From positions 1 through 7,155 of the forward strand of contig JAUWYN010000037.1 in the NCBI GenBank assembly GCA_030615805.1: DNA of 7,155 nt, read 5' to 3'. The DNA is from Hadesarchaea archaeon. Lineage in GTDB: Archaea > Hadarchaeota > Hadarchaeia > Hadarchaeales > Hadarchaeaceae. This document shows positions 1-4,872 of the stretch, one piece after another. Position numbers and translations under genes: made by a program. The notes beneath the pieces are model-generated. The model was not told where the DNA came from, made no database searches, and saw nothing but the letters and a program-made list of their open reading frames with translations. Each line of letters begins with the position of its first letter. Positions within the stretch are counted from its first letter, which is position 1.

Positions 1-170
1 GTTTGGCCAACGCGATCACGATGACCCCAGGTACACTCAGCGTGGAAGTCAGTGAAGAGGAATCCTCCCTATATGTGCACTGGATCGATGTCAAGGCGGT
101 CGAGCCCGAGCAAACCAGCAGACAGATAGCCGGACCTTTCGAGCGCTTCCTCAGGAGGATATTCAGATGA
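1..170 (+). CDS. mbhA: MbhA / MnhE-like Na+/H+ antiporter subunit, C-terminal end only (partial)
   Basis: Only the last 55 codons are present, read from base 3 to the TGA at 168-170; the start is off the left edge. The peptide begins LANAITMTPGTLSVEV and continues through LYVHWIDVKAVEP. The N-A-I-T-x-T-P-G-T pattern followed by a short hydrophilic segment with L-Y-V-H-W is the hallmark of the MnhE/MrpE family (PF01899). MrpE is a small membrane subunit needed for a working Mrp antiporter; in Mbh hydrogenases the same protein is MbhA, part of the sodium-translocating arm. The visible part is the cytoplasmic tail after the last membrane helix, ending in an Arg-rich stretch (RFLRRIFR). Its stop codon overlaps the ATG of the next gene (ATGA), so translation is probably coupled. 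Family assignment is firm; the Mbh label rests on the downstream gene order. Confidence 0.9.
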   Translation, partial: LANAITMTPGTLSVEVSEEESSLYVHWIDVKAVEPEQTSRQIAGPFERFLRRIFR

Positions 171-427
171 TATTGCTTGGGGTGCTCATCGTCGTCTTCG
201 GCGCATGCCTCTTCTGTGCGCTTCGCGCGGCCCTGGGCCCCACCGCCCCAGATCGGGTCGTCGCCATCGATGCCTTGGTCGCGCTGATGGTCGGTGCCCT
301 AGTGCTGCTGGGGGTCCACTACCGCGCATCGATCTATCTAGACGTCGCCTTGGTTTACGTCTTCATCGCCTTCTTGGGCACGCTCGCCATCGCGAAATAT
401 CTCGAGGGAAGGGGGATCGAAACTTGA
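167..427 (+). CDS. mbhB: MbhB / MnhF-like antiporter subunit
   Basis: This 86-residue protein has three predicted membrane helices (about residues 2-20, 31-50 and 57-77). It carries the MnhF/MrpF (PF04066) signature: G-P-T-A-P-D-R-V-V-A-I-D at residues 24-35 and Y-L-D-V-A-L-V-Y at 57-64, followed by F-L-G-T-L-A-I-A-K-Y. The length is normal for the family. MrpF is a small integral membrane subunit of the Mrp Na+/H+ antiporter and, as MbhB, of the Mbh hydrogenase sodium arm. The ATG overlaps the stop of the preceding gene (ATGA) and has AGGAGG (152-157) nine bases upstream. The stop in turn overlaps the TTG start of the next gene. Acidic D29, D35 and D59 lie at helix ends or inside the membrane and are typical conserved positions, inferred from recall of the family. 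Confidence 0.93.
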   Translation: MILLGVLIVVFGACLFCALRAALGPTAPDRVVAIDALVALMVGALVLLGVHYRASIYLDVALVYVFIAFLGTLAIAKYLEGRGIET

Positions 428-750
428 TTGAAATAATCGCTTGCATCCTGCTGGGCATCGGCGCCGCCTGTGCTCTCATCGGGGCAATGGGCATCGTGCG
501 CTTCCCCGACGTCTACAACCGAATCCACGCTCAGACCGTCGTCGTGGTCGGCGGGGTAATCGTGATGCTGCTCGGCGCGAGTGTGCTCGAGGGGCTCAGC
601 TCGTACACCTTAAAAGCTCTTATCATCGCCCTCTTCCTCTTCCTCACCAACCCAGTGAGTTCCCACGCAATCGCTCGAGCCGCCCATAAGTCAGGGGTCA
701 AGCTCTGGCGTCGCAGCGTGGTCGACAAGCTCAAGGAGGGAAAACAGTGA
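424..750 (+). CDS. mbhC: MbhC / MnhG-like antiporter subunit
   Basis: This 108-residue protein belongs to the MnhG/MrpG family (PF03334). It has three predicted helices (about residues 3-23, 38-57 and 61-79) and the family motifs G-I-V-R-F-P-D-V-Y-N-R-I-H-A (residues 23-36) and K-A-L-I-I-A-L-F-L-F-L-T-N-P-V-S-S-H-A-I (64-83), followed by A-R-A-A-H. The chosen start is TTG at 424. It begins exactly at the hydrophobic first helix, overlaps the upstream stop as TTGA, and has a purine-rich GGAAGGGGG run at 408-416. The reading frame stays open upstream to an ATG at 205, but that extension merely shadows mbhB and encodes Arg/Pro-rich nonsense. MrpG/MbhC is a small membrane subunit of the sodium antiporter arm. 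The basic C-terminal tail (residues 88-108) should be cytoplasmic. After the stop comes the first of two intergenic repeat elements. Confidence 0.93.
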   Translation: MIEIIACILLGIGAACALIGAMGIVRFPDVYNRIHAQTVVVVGGVIVMLLGASVLEGLSSYTLKALIIALFLFLTNPVSSHAIARAAHKSGVKLWRRSVVDKLKEGKQ

Positions 751-771
751 GTGAAGTTTACAGGGGTGTAA
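751..771 (+). other. Possible six-codon micro-ORF (MKFTGV) ahead of mbhD
   Basis: GTG at 751, directly after the mbhC stop, opens a frame of six codons (MKFTGV) that ends at TAA 769-771 inside the first repeat unit. It has an excellent ribosome-binding site, AAGGAGGG at 733-740, ten bases upstream, better than the one in front of the annotated mbhD start. If the two 17-base units (754-787) are removed in thought, this GTG would read directly into mbhD as MKLSLELL. It may therefore be the original mbhD start, cut off by the repeat, with mbhD now translated by reinitiation at TTG 791. A second micro-ORF of the same design precedes mbhG. Translation of so short a frame is inference only. Confidence 0.35.
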
Positions 772-790
772 AGTTTACAGGGGTGTAAAG
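754..790 (+). repeat. Tandem 17-base repeat, copy A, in the mbhC-mbhD gap
   Basis: Two perfect tandem copies of AAGTTTACAGGGGTGTA lie at 754-770 and 771-787, followed by the first bases of a third (AAGTT, 788-792) that run into mbhD. Each unit, with the start of the next, holds an inverted repeat TTTACA-GGGG-TGTAAA (757-772 and 774-789), able to form a 6-bp hairpin with a GGGG loop in RNA or a dyad in DNA. The second copy supplies GGGGTG (780-785), a plausible Shine-Dalgarno pairing with one G-U wobble, five bases before the TTG start of mbhD. A near-identical element occurs at 1782-1816. What it does is not known to me; a translation-initiation module, a protein binding site or a small inserted repeat are all possible. 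Confidence 0.85.
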
Positions 791-1036
791 TTGAGTCTCG
801 AGTTGCTGATCCAAAATGCCCTGCTCGTGTTCCTGTTCGTACTCTGCGTAATCGCTATTGAGCTCAAGGACCTGCTCTATTCGGTAATCGTGCTGGCTGG
901 AGCTAGCACAACGCTCGCTGTGATTTTTTTCATGCTCCAGGCCCCCGACATCGCGATCACCCAAGCAGCCGTGGGGGCAGGGGTGACGACCGTGCTCTTC
1001 GTGATAGCGATAAGCCGCACGAGGAGGCAGGAGTGA
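791..1036 (+). CDS. mbhD: MbhD-like subunit (DUF4040; MrpA C-terminal-like)
   Basis: This 81-residue, three-helix membrane protein (helices about 5-23, 29-49 and 55-76) matches the DUF4040 family, which corresponds to a stretch near the C-terminus of MrpA. The diagnostic segment is D-L-L-Y-S-V-I-V-L (27-35) followed by L-Q-A-P-D-I-A-I-T-Q-A-A-V-G-A-G (49-64). In Mbh hydrogenases MbhD, with E, F and G, forms part of the membrane arm proposed to carry the sodium path. Glu24 and Lys26 at the end of helix 1, and Asp53 and Gln58 in the A-P-D-x-A-x-T-Q motif, are the polar residues in or near the bilayer. The start is TTG 791, the first possible start after the upstream in-frame stop at 752-754; its ribosome-binding site GGGGTG comes from the repeat. 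The next gene follows after one base. Confidence 0.9.
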   Translation: MSLELLIQNALLVFLFVLCVIAIELKDLLYSVIVLAGASTTLAVIFFMLQAPDIAITQAAVGAGVTTVLFVIAISRTRRQE

Positions 1037-1037
1037 G

Positions 1038-1337
1038 ATGCAGAGGGTGCTGGCACTTGGGATGGTTTTGGCGATTGGTGCACTGCTCGTTTTCACCGTC
1101 AGCACCAACTTGTTACCATTCGGCTCTTTCCCGACACGCATGATAGGGGAAAACTTCGAGAACAGCATCGGGCAGCAGATTTTAGAAAATGCCCCCCGGC
1201 AGACGGGCGCGGCAAATGTGGTGACGAGCGTCGTGTGGGGATATCGAGGCTACGACACGTTAGGCGAGGTGACGGTGCTCTTCACAGCCGTCATCGGCGT
1301 AGTGATGATTTTCAGGGCATTTAGGAGGCGAGAGTAA
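1038..1337 (+). CDS. mbhE: MbhE-like subunit (MrpA/MnhB junction domain)
   Basis: This 99-residue protein has an N-terminal membrane helix (about 3-21), an extracytoplasmic-looking loop (22-58) and a second helix (about 76-94) ending in a basic tail (RAFRRRE). The core N-V-V-T-S-V-V-W-G-Y-R-G-Y-D-T-L-G-E (60-77) followed by T-V-L-F-T-A-V-I-G is the conserved segment of MbhE, equivalent to the last part of MrpA that joins MrpB in fused antiporters. D73 and E77 within it are the typical conserved acidic residues. MbhE works with MbhD, F and G in the sodium-translocating arm. The ATG lies one base after the mbhD stop and behind GGAGGCAGGAG (1023-1033). The TAA stop shares one base with the next ATG (TAATG). 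Confidence 0.9.
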   Translation: MQRVLALGMVLAIGALLVFTVSTNLLPFGSFPTRMIGENFENSIGQQILENAPRQTGAANVVTSVVWGYRGYDTLGEVTVLFTAVIGVVMIFRAFRRRE

Positions 1338-1771
1338 TGGCGGGAATGACGGTGATAGTTCGAACCATTGCGAGGCTCCTCTTCCCGTTCACTTTCCTCT
1401 TTGGGGCCTACATTGTGCTCCACGGTCACCTGACTCCTGGAGGGGGCTTCCCGGGTGGAGTGATCATCGCCGCCTCGGTCGTCATGCTCATCCTAGCCTA
1501 CGGCATCGAGCGGGCTCAGAAAAGGGTGAGCTTCCTGCACGCCGAAGTACTTGAGAGCGTCGGTGGATTGGTGATAGTAGTGCTCGGATTATTCGGCCTC
1601 CTGCTCGGCATCACCTTCCTCCAAAATGTGTTTCCGCTGGGTGAGCTCGGGCAGCTCTTCAGCGCGGGTAACCTGCCTCTGCTTTACTTGGGTGTCGGGA
1701 TAAAAGTCGCGGCGGGCATCCTCCTAATCTTTTACGCAATGTTATTCGCTTTCAGGGGGGGCGAGGAATGA
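1337..1771 (+). CDS. mbhF: MbhF / MnhB-like antiporter subunit
   Basis: This 144-residue protein is an MnhB/MrpB domain (PF04039) with four predicted helices (about 10-28, 39-56, 72-94 and 114-138). The signature H-G-H-L-T-P-G-G-G-F-P-G-G-V (29-42) at the end of the first helix is unmistakable for MrpB and MbhF. E70 and E73 just before helix 3 and K123 in G-I-K-V-A-A-G (121-127) of helix 4 are charged residues in or near the membrane. MrpB is required for Na+/H+ exchange, and in Mbh this subunit belongs to the sodium arm. The ATG follows AGGAGG (1323-1328) with eight bases between. The TGA stop (1769-1771) overlaps an ATG at 1768 that opens only a 19-codon frame, so mbhG does not start there. 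The second repeat element follows. Confidence 0.94.
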   Translation: MAGMTVIVRTIARLLFPFTFLFGAYIVLHGHLTPGGGFPGGVIIAASVVMLILAYGIERAQKRVSFLHAEVLESVGGLVIVVLGLFGLLLGITFLQNVFPLGELGQLFSAGNLPLLYLGVGIKVAAGILLIFYAMLFAFRGGEE

Positions 1772-1777
1772 ACGAAC

Positions 1778-1798
1778 TTGGACTTTACAGGGGTGTAA
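1778..1798 (+). other. Possible six-codon micro-ORF (MDFTGV) ahead of mbhG
   Basis: TTG at 1778 opens six codons (MDFTGV if initiated) ending at TAA 1796-1798 inside the repeat. It parallels the MKFTGV frame in front of mbhD: both end T-T-T-A-C-A-G-G-G-G-T-G-T-A-A. Removing 39 bases (one flanking repeat plus the element) would join this TTG to GAC TTT AAC, which are codons of mbhG, so it may be the former mbhG start. A GAGGA stretch (1763-1767) lies ten bases upstream. Another frame, ATG 1768 overlapping the mbhF stop, gives 19 codons ending at 1827. Nothing shows that either is translated. Confidence 0.25.
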
Positions 1799-1816
1799 AG
1801 TTTACAGGGTGTGAAG
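1782..1816 (+). repeat. Tandem 17-base repeat, copy B, in the mbhF-mbhG gap
   Basis: This is a second copy of the element at 754-790. It opens with ACTTTACAGGGGTGTAAAGT (1782-1801), a perfect 8-bp inverted repeat (arms 1782-1789 and 1794-1801) around GGGG. A degenerate second unit follows (AAGTTTACAGGGTGTG, 1798-1813), one G shorter and with A changed to G. The element ends AGGGTG-TGAAG-TTG, the same geometry as in front of mbhD: Shine-Dalgarno-like AGGGTG (1806-1811), five bases, then TTG 1817. The element is also flanked by direct repeats, GAACTTGGACTTTA (1774-1787) and GAAGTTGGACTTTA (1813-1826), differing at one base. These could be a target-site-like duplication or the trace of a 39-base tandem duplication. 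The function is unknown to me. Confidence 0.82.
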
Positions 1817-2176
1817 TTGGACTTTAACTACACCATCGCGATGCTCTTAGTTGCGCTCGGGCTCTACTGCCTGCTGCTCAAGCGAAACCTGATCAAACTC
1901 ATCATCGGCCTCGCCGTGCTGACCGATGGTATCCACCTCCTCCTGATAAGCCTCGGCTACCGCACAGGGGGTATAGCGGCGATCGTTAGCGGGGAGATGT
2001 TCTCAGACCTTCCGGGCTTCGCCGCTCGAGCCGTCGACCCAGTCCCCCAAGCGCTCGTACTGACCTCCATCGTCATCAACATCTGCATTGTTGCCTTCGC
2101 CCTCTCGCTCACCATCTACGCCTACCGCCACTACGGCACGCTTGACCCATCGAAGCTCAGGAGGTTGAAGGAGTGA
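1811..2176 (+). CDS. mbhG: MbhG / MnhC-like antiporter subunit (NuoK-like)
   Basis: This MnhC/MrpC protein (NuoK-like, PF00420) has 121 residues from GTG 1811, or 119 from TTG 1817. Three helices are expected (about 8-23, 28-48 and 82-104). Family motifs are K-R-N-L-I-K-L-I-I-G-L (24-34), L-T-D-G-I-H-L-L (37-44) and D-P-V-P-Q-A-L-V-L-T-S-I-V-I (76-89). MrpC/MbhG packs against the large antiporter-like subunit and is the NuoK counterpart in complex I. The start is uncertain. Coordinates give the longer GTG form, but TTG 1817 has the better-placed ribosome-binding site (AGGGTG, five-base spacer, identical in layout to the mbhD start); both give the same membrane protein. The stop overlaps the GTG of the next gene (GTGA). 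The basic C-terminus (residues 115-119) should be cytoplasmic. Confidence 0.92.
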   Translation: MKLDFNYTIAMLLVALGLYCLLLKRNLIKLIIGLAVLTDGIHLLLISLGYRTGGIAAIVSGEMFSDLPGFAARAVDPVPQALVLTSIVINICIVAFALSLTIYAYRHYGTLDPSKLRRLKE

Positions 2177-3669
2177 TCCCGCACGCCCCAATTTTAGCCA
2201 TTGTGCTCCCGCTGTTCGCGGCGTTCCTGATGCCGGTGGTCGGAATCTTGGCTCGCCGGCGAGGCATCAAGCGCGCTCGAGAATGGTTTGCTATCGCTGC
2301 CGTGCTCGCGGAGCTCGTAATCGTGATGAGCATGCTTCCGGTGGTGTGGGGCGGCCAAGTGCTCGTCTATCAACTCGGCGGCTGGTCTCCGCCCTGGGGG
2401 ATTAACCTCGCCATCGACGGGCTGAACTTGCTCGTGGCGATGATCGTTTCAGGAATCAGCGCACTTGTCGTGATTTATTCGTTTGTTTACATGGGGCGTG
2501 ATCACGGGCTCGATCAGTACTACACCCTTTTCTTGCTCATCTTGGCGGGAATGATGGGCGTCACGCTCACGGGAGATATTTTCAACCTCTATGTGTTCTT
2601 CGAGATCATGTGCATCTCCTCCTATGCCCTCGTGGCGTTCAGGCGAAATTGGCAGTCAATCGAGGCTAGCATTAAGTATTTGATCGTCGGCTCCTTGGGG
2701 ACCTCCTTCATCCTGCTTGGGATTGCGCTCCTCTATGGGATGGTAGGTAGTCTAAACATCGCCCACCTCGCCCAGAAGCTCCCCTTAGAACCGACATCGG
2801 CTATAATCGTGCCACTCGCCCTCTTCGTGACCGGCTTCGGCATCAAGATCGCGATGGTGCCCCTGCACATGTGGCAGCCAGATGCATACCAAGCCGCGCC
2901 TTCAGCCGTGGCAGCTCTTTTCTCAGGGGCTACCGCGACCGTTGGAATTTATGCGATGGTACGGGTCGTCTACACGTTGTTCGGAGTTTTCGCGATAGGG
3001 ATCATGCTTGCAGCCCTCGGGCTAGTGACGATGGTGCTCGGGGCGTTCATGGCCCTTACCCAACGCGACCTCAAGCGGCTGCTAGCCTACTCGTGCATCT
3101 CCCAGATCGGATACATCCTGCTCGGGCTTGGGCTTGGAACCTCACTCGGCATCCAGGGCGGGCTCTTTCACCTGTTTAACAACGCGATCTACAAGACGAT
3201 GCTGTTCATGATCGTCGGGGCAATCATCTACCGTGTAGGGACTTCGAACATGGACCAGCTCGGGGGGCTCTGGAAGAACATGCCCGTGACCGCGACGCTA
3301 TTCGGGGTGGGAGCCCTCGCGATTTCAGGGGTGCCTCCCTTCAACGGGTTCGCTAGCAAGTGGATGATTTACGTGGCCGGCATCGAGGCAGGGCAGGCCG
3401 TGTTCACCATCATCGCCCTCATCATGAGCGCCCTGACGCTCGCCTACTTCCTAAAGGCATTCAACTCGATCTTTCTCGGGCAGCGGCCAAAACACTTGAG
3501 CGATGTAAAAGAGACCCCGCTACCCATGATGTTCCCAATCATGCTACTCGCGGTGCTCTGTATCGTCTTCGGCGTGCTGCCTCAGCTCGGTATAGATATC
3601 GTGCGCCCCGCTCAAGAAGCCCTGATGAACTCGGGCGGGTACATTGGTGCGGTGTTGGGTGGTGCATGA
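2173..3669 (+). CDS. mbhH: MbhH: large antiporter-like, ion-translocating subunit (MnhD/NuoM-like)
   Basis: This 498-residue polytopic protein of the proton-conducting NuoL/M/N-MrpA/D family (PF00361) is predicted to have about 14 helices. Visible signatures are D-I-F-N-L-Y-V-F-F-E-I-M (135-146), with the key Glu144 of helix 5; G-I-K-I-A-M-V-P-L-H-M-W-Q-P-D-A-Y (223-239), with Lys225 of helix 7 and His232; Q-R-D-L-K-R-L-L-A-Y-S (297-307); H-L-F-N-N-A-I-Y-K (333-341); and G-F-A-S-K-W (392-397), with Lys396 of helix 12. These residues form the ion path in the middle of the membrane. In Mbh this subunit couples the hydrogenase reaction to H+ movement. One oddity is that helix 8 reads S-G-A-T-A-T-V-G (251-258), with Thr256 where MrpD-type proteins usually have Lys. 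The GTG start overlaps the mbhG stop and follows AGGAGG (2159-2164). There is one such subunit, as in Mbh; Mbx/MBS has two. Confidence 0.93.
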   Translation: MIPHAPILAIVLPLFAAFLMPVVGILARRRGIKRAREWFAIAAVLAELVIVMSMLPVVWGGQVLVYQLGGWSPPWGINLAIDGLNLLVAMIVSGISALVVIYSFVYMGRDHGLDQYYTLFLLILAGMMGVTLTGDIFNLYVFFEIMCISSYALVAFRRNWQSIEASIKYLIVGSLGTSFILLGIALLYGMVGSLNIAHLAQKLPLEPTSAIIVPLALFVTGFGIKIAMVPLHMWQPDAYQAAPSAVAALFSGATATVGIYAMVRVVYTLFGVFAIGIMLAALGLVTMVLGAFMALTQRDLKRLLAYSCISQIGYILLGLGLGTSLGIQGGLFHLFNNAIYKTMLFMIVGAIIYRVGTSNMDQLGGLWKNMPVTATLFGVGALAISGVPPFNGFASKWMIYVAGIEAGQAVFTIIALIMSALTLAYFLKAFNSIFLGQRPKHLSDVKETPLPMMFPIMLLAVLCIVFGVLPQLGIDIVRPAQEALMNSGGYIGAVLGGA

Positions 3670-4025
3670 TGGTATCTGAATCTGTGTTGTTCGGGCCAGG
3701 ATTCTGGGGACCCATCATTGCGACCGCGGCGATGCTGTTGATCGCTGCTGTCGGAGGGCTTATCCTCCTAGGCGGGCGCAGGCTCACCAAAGCAAAGCCG
3801 AGCGCCGAGAAGCTCAAGACCTACGCCTGCGGCGAGGAGCTGGAGGCGAGTGATATCCACGCGGACAGCGAGCAGTTTTTCTCACCCATCCGCCGCGTCT
3901 TCAGGCCCTTCTATCGATACATCCGTCCTGCGCACACCGGCGACCTCAGCACTTACCTATTCTGGGTAGTCGTGGGACTCATCATCATTCTCGTATCGAT
4001 CGCGCTGGCGATAGGGGTGGGCTGA
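3666..4025 (+). CDS. mbhI: MbhI-like linker membrane subunit
   Basis: This 119-residue protein has two strong helices (about 14-36 and 96-118) joined by a charged segment. The segment contains L-K-T-Y-A-C-G-E-E (50-58), reminiscent of the Y-x-C-G motif of NuoA, then F-F-S-P-I-R-R-V-F-R-P-F-Y (71-83), which could form an amphipathic surface helix. Position and topology fit MbhI, the subunit between the antiporter module and the hydrogenase module in Mbh operons. My recollection is that MbhI helps hold the two arms together; this is less certain than the gene assignment. The start is ATG 3666, overlapping the mbhH stop as ATGA; a second ATG follows at 3669. The frame is open farther upstream, but that part only shadows mbhH. 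The stop shares one base with the mbhJ start (TGATG). Confidence 0.82.
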   Translation: MMVSESVLFGPGFWGPIIATAAMLLIAAVGGLILLGGRRLTKAKPSAEKLKTYACGEELEASDIHADSEQFFSPIRRVFRPFYRYIRPAHTGDLSTYLFWVVVGLIIILVSIALAIGVG

Positions 4026-4438
4026 TGGGTCTAGTTAGCTTCTTCAGGAGAAAGTCTCCATGGCTGCTGCACTTCAACACTGGGGGGTGCAACGGGTGTG
4101 ACATCGAGCTGCTCGCTGCGCTCACCCCGCGATATGATGTCGAGCGTTTCGGCATGCAGCTCCGGGGCTCCCCAAGGCACGCAGATATTTTGGTCGTCAC
4201 CGGCCCCGTGACCAGACAAACCAAGGACAGGATCATCAGGATTTACGAGCAGATGCCGGAGCCGAAGCTTGTCGTAGCACTGGGCTCGTGCCCCGCCTCG
4301 GGCTGCGCGTTTTACGACTGCTACAACGTCGTCGGACCCCTCGACAAGCACATACCGGTCGATGCTTATGTGCCCGGTTGCCCCCCGAAACCCGAGGCTA
4401 TTATTTATGGGCTCTTGAAAGCCCTGAAGAAGGTGTGA
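4025..4438 (+). CDS. mbhJ: MbhJ: [NiFe]-hydrogenase small subunit (NuoB-like)
   Basis: This 137-residue soluble electron-transfer subunit belongs to the NuoB/hydrogenase small-subunit family (PF01058). The four ligands of the proximal [4Fe-4S] cluster are all present: Cys22 and Cys25 in G-G-C-N-G-C-D-I-E (20-28), Cys89 in A-L-G-S-C-P-A-S-G (85-93) and Cys119 in V-P-G-C-P-P-K-P (116-123). It lacks the extra C-terminal ferredoxin-like domain of classical uptake hydrogenases and any twin-arginine signal, as expected for group 4 enzymes facing the cytoplasm. It passes electrons from the ferredoxin-like subunit MbhN to the NiFe site in MbhL. Further cysteines at 94 and 99 are not standard ligands. 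The ATG overlaps the mbhI stop by one base, behind AGGGGTGG (4013-4020). The next gene follows after two bases. Confidence 0.96.
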   Translation: MGLVSFFRRKSPWLLHFNTGGCNGCDIELLAALTPRYDVERFGMQLRGSPRHADILVVTGPVTRQTKDRIIRIYEQMPEPKLVVALGSCPASGCAFYDCYNVVGPLDKHIPVDAYVPGCPPKPEAIIYGLLKALKKV

Positions 4439-4440
4439 AG

Positions 4441-4872
4441 ATGGACTCCCATGAAGTCGCGGCCCTCATCAAAAAACACGTGAATGATATAAGGATTGTG
4501 AATGATCGATGCCTTTTCGCCACGAGCGACAAGCAGCGCTGTGGAGATGTCCTGCTCACGCTGAAGGGGCGTGGCGTCACCCACATTTCAACGATAACCG
4601 GTGTTGACCGCGGCGATGTCGTGGAAGTCATCTATCACTTCGATTGCCGACCAGCCCAACTAAATCTGAAAATTCCCCTACCCAAGGATGACTTGAGAAT
4701 CCTCACCATTACTGATTTCTTCCCGGGAGCGATTTTGTACGAGCGCGACCTCATGGAGATGCTCGGCGTCAAAGTTGAGGGCCACCCAGATCCGCGCAAG
4801 CTCTTCTTGCCCGACGATTGGCCCGAGGGCGAGTACCCGCTGCGAAAAGAATGGAGGGAGAAATCTAAATGA
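4441..4872 (+). CDS. mbhK: MbhK: NuoC-like hydrogenase subunit (30 kDa subunit family)
   Basis: This 143-residue hydrophilic protein belongs to the complex I 30-kDa/NuoC family (PF00329). Residues 45-80 form the typical beta-rich core, with H-I-S-T-I-T-G-V-D (48-56) and V-E-V-I-Y-H-F (61-67). The C-terminal signature follows: F-P-G-A-I-L-Y-E-R-D-L-M-E-M-L-G-V (94-110), then G-H-P-D-P-R-K-L-F-L-P-D-D-W-P-E-G-E-Y-P-L-R-K (114-136). It binds no cofactor and is a structural partner of MbhL in the cytoplasmic arm; in complex I the same fold is fused to or packed against NuoD. The ATG at 4441 lies two bases after the mbhJ stop, within a GAAGAAGGTGTGAAG context. The frame is open upstream, but that part shadows mbhJ. 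The stop overlaps the mbhL ATG (ATGA). Confidence 0.95.
   Translation: MDSHEVAALIKKHVNDIRIVNDRCLFATSDKQRCGDVLLTLKGRGVTHISTITGVDRGDVVEVIYHFDCRPAQLNLKIPLPKDDLRILTITDFFPGAILYERDLMEMLGVKVEGHPDPRKLFLPDDWPEGEYPLRKEWREKSK

Noticed and set aside
205..423. N-terminal extension of the mbhC frame to ATG 205
   Set aside because: It overlaps mbhB in another frame, encodes a low-complexity Arg/Pro-rich sequence, and the MnhG family begins at the hydrophobic helix after TTG 424.
754..790. CRISPR array or transcription terminator at the tandem repeats
   Set aside because: There are no spacers between units, so not CRISPR; the hairpins lack a following T-tract and lie within a continuous operon, so a terminator is unlikely.
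758..1168. Long minus-strand open frame opposite mbhD/mbhE, and other antisense frames across the window
   Set aside because: They lie opposite well-supported genes, show no recognisable family or ribosome-binding context, and are expected in GC-rich DNA.
1768..1827. 19-codon ORF from ATG 1768 as a real gene or as the mbhG start
   Set aside because: It is in a different frame from mbhG, ends shortly after the mbhG start, and its sequence is mostly the repeat; no support beyond the ATGA overlap.
3360..3665. N-terminal extension of the mbhI frame to 3360
   Set aside because: It shadows the 3' part of mbhH, has Arg/His-rich composition, and ATG 3666 gives a normal-length, two-helix MbhI with an ATGA overlap.
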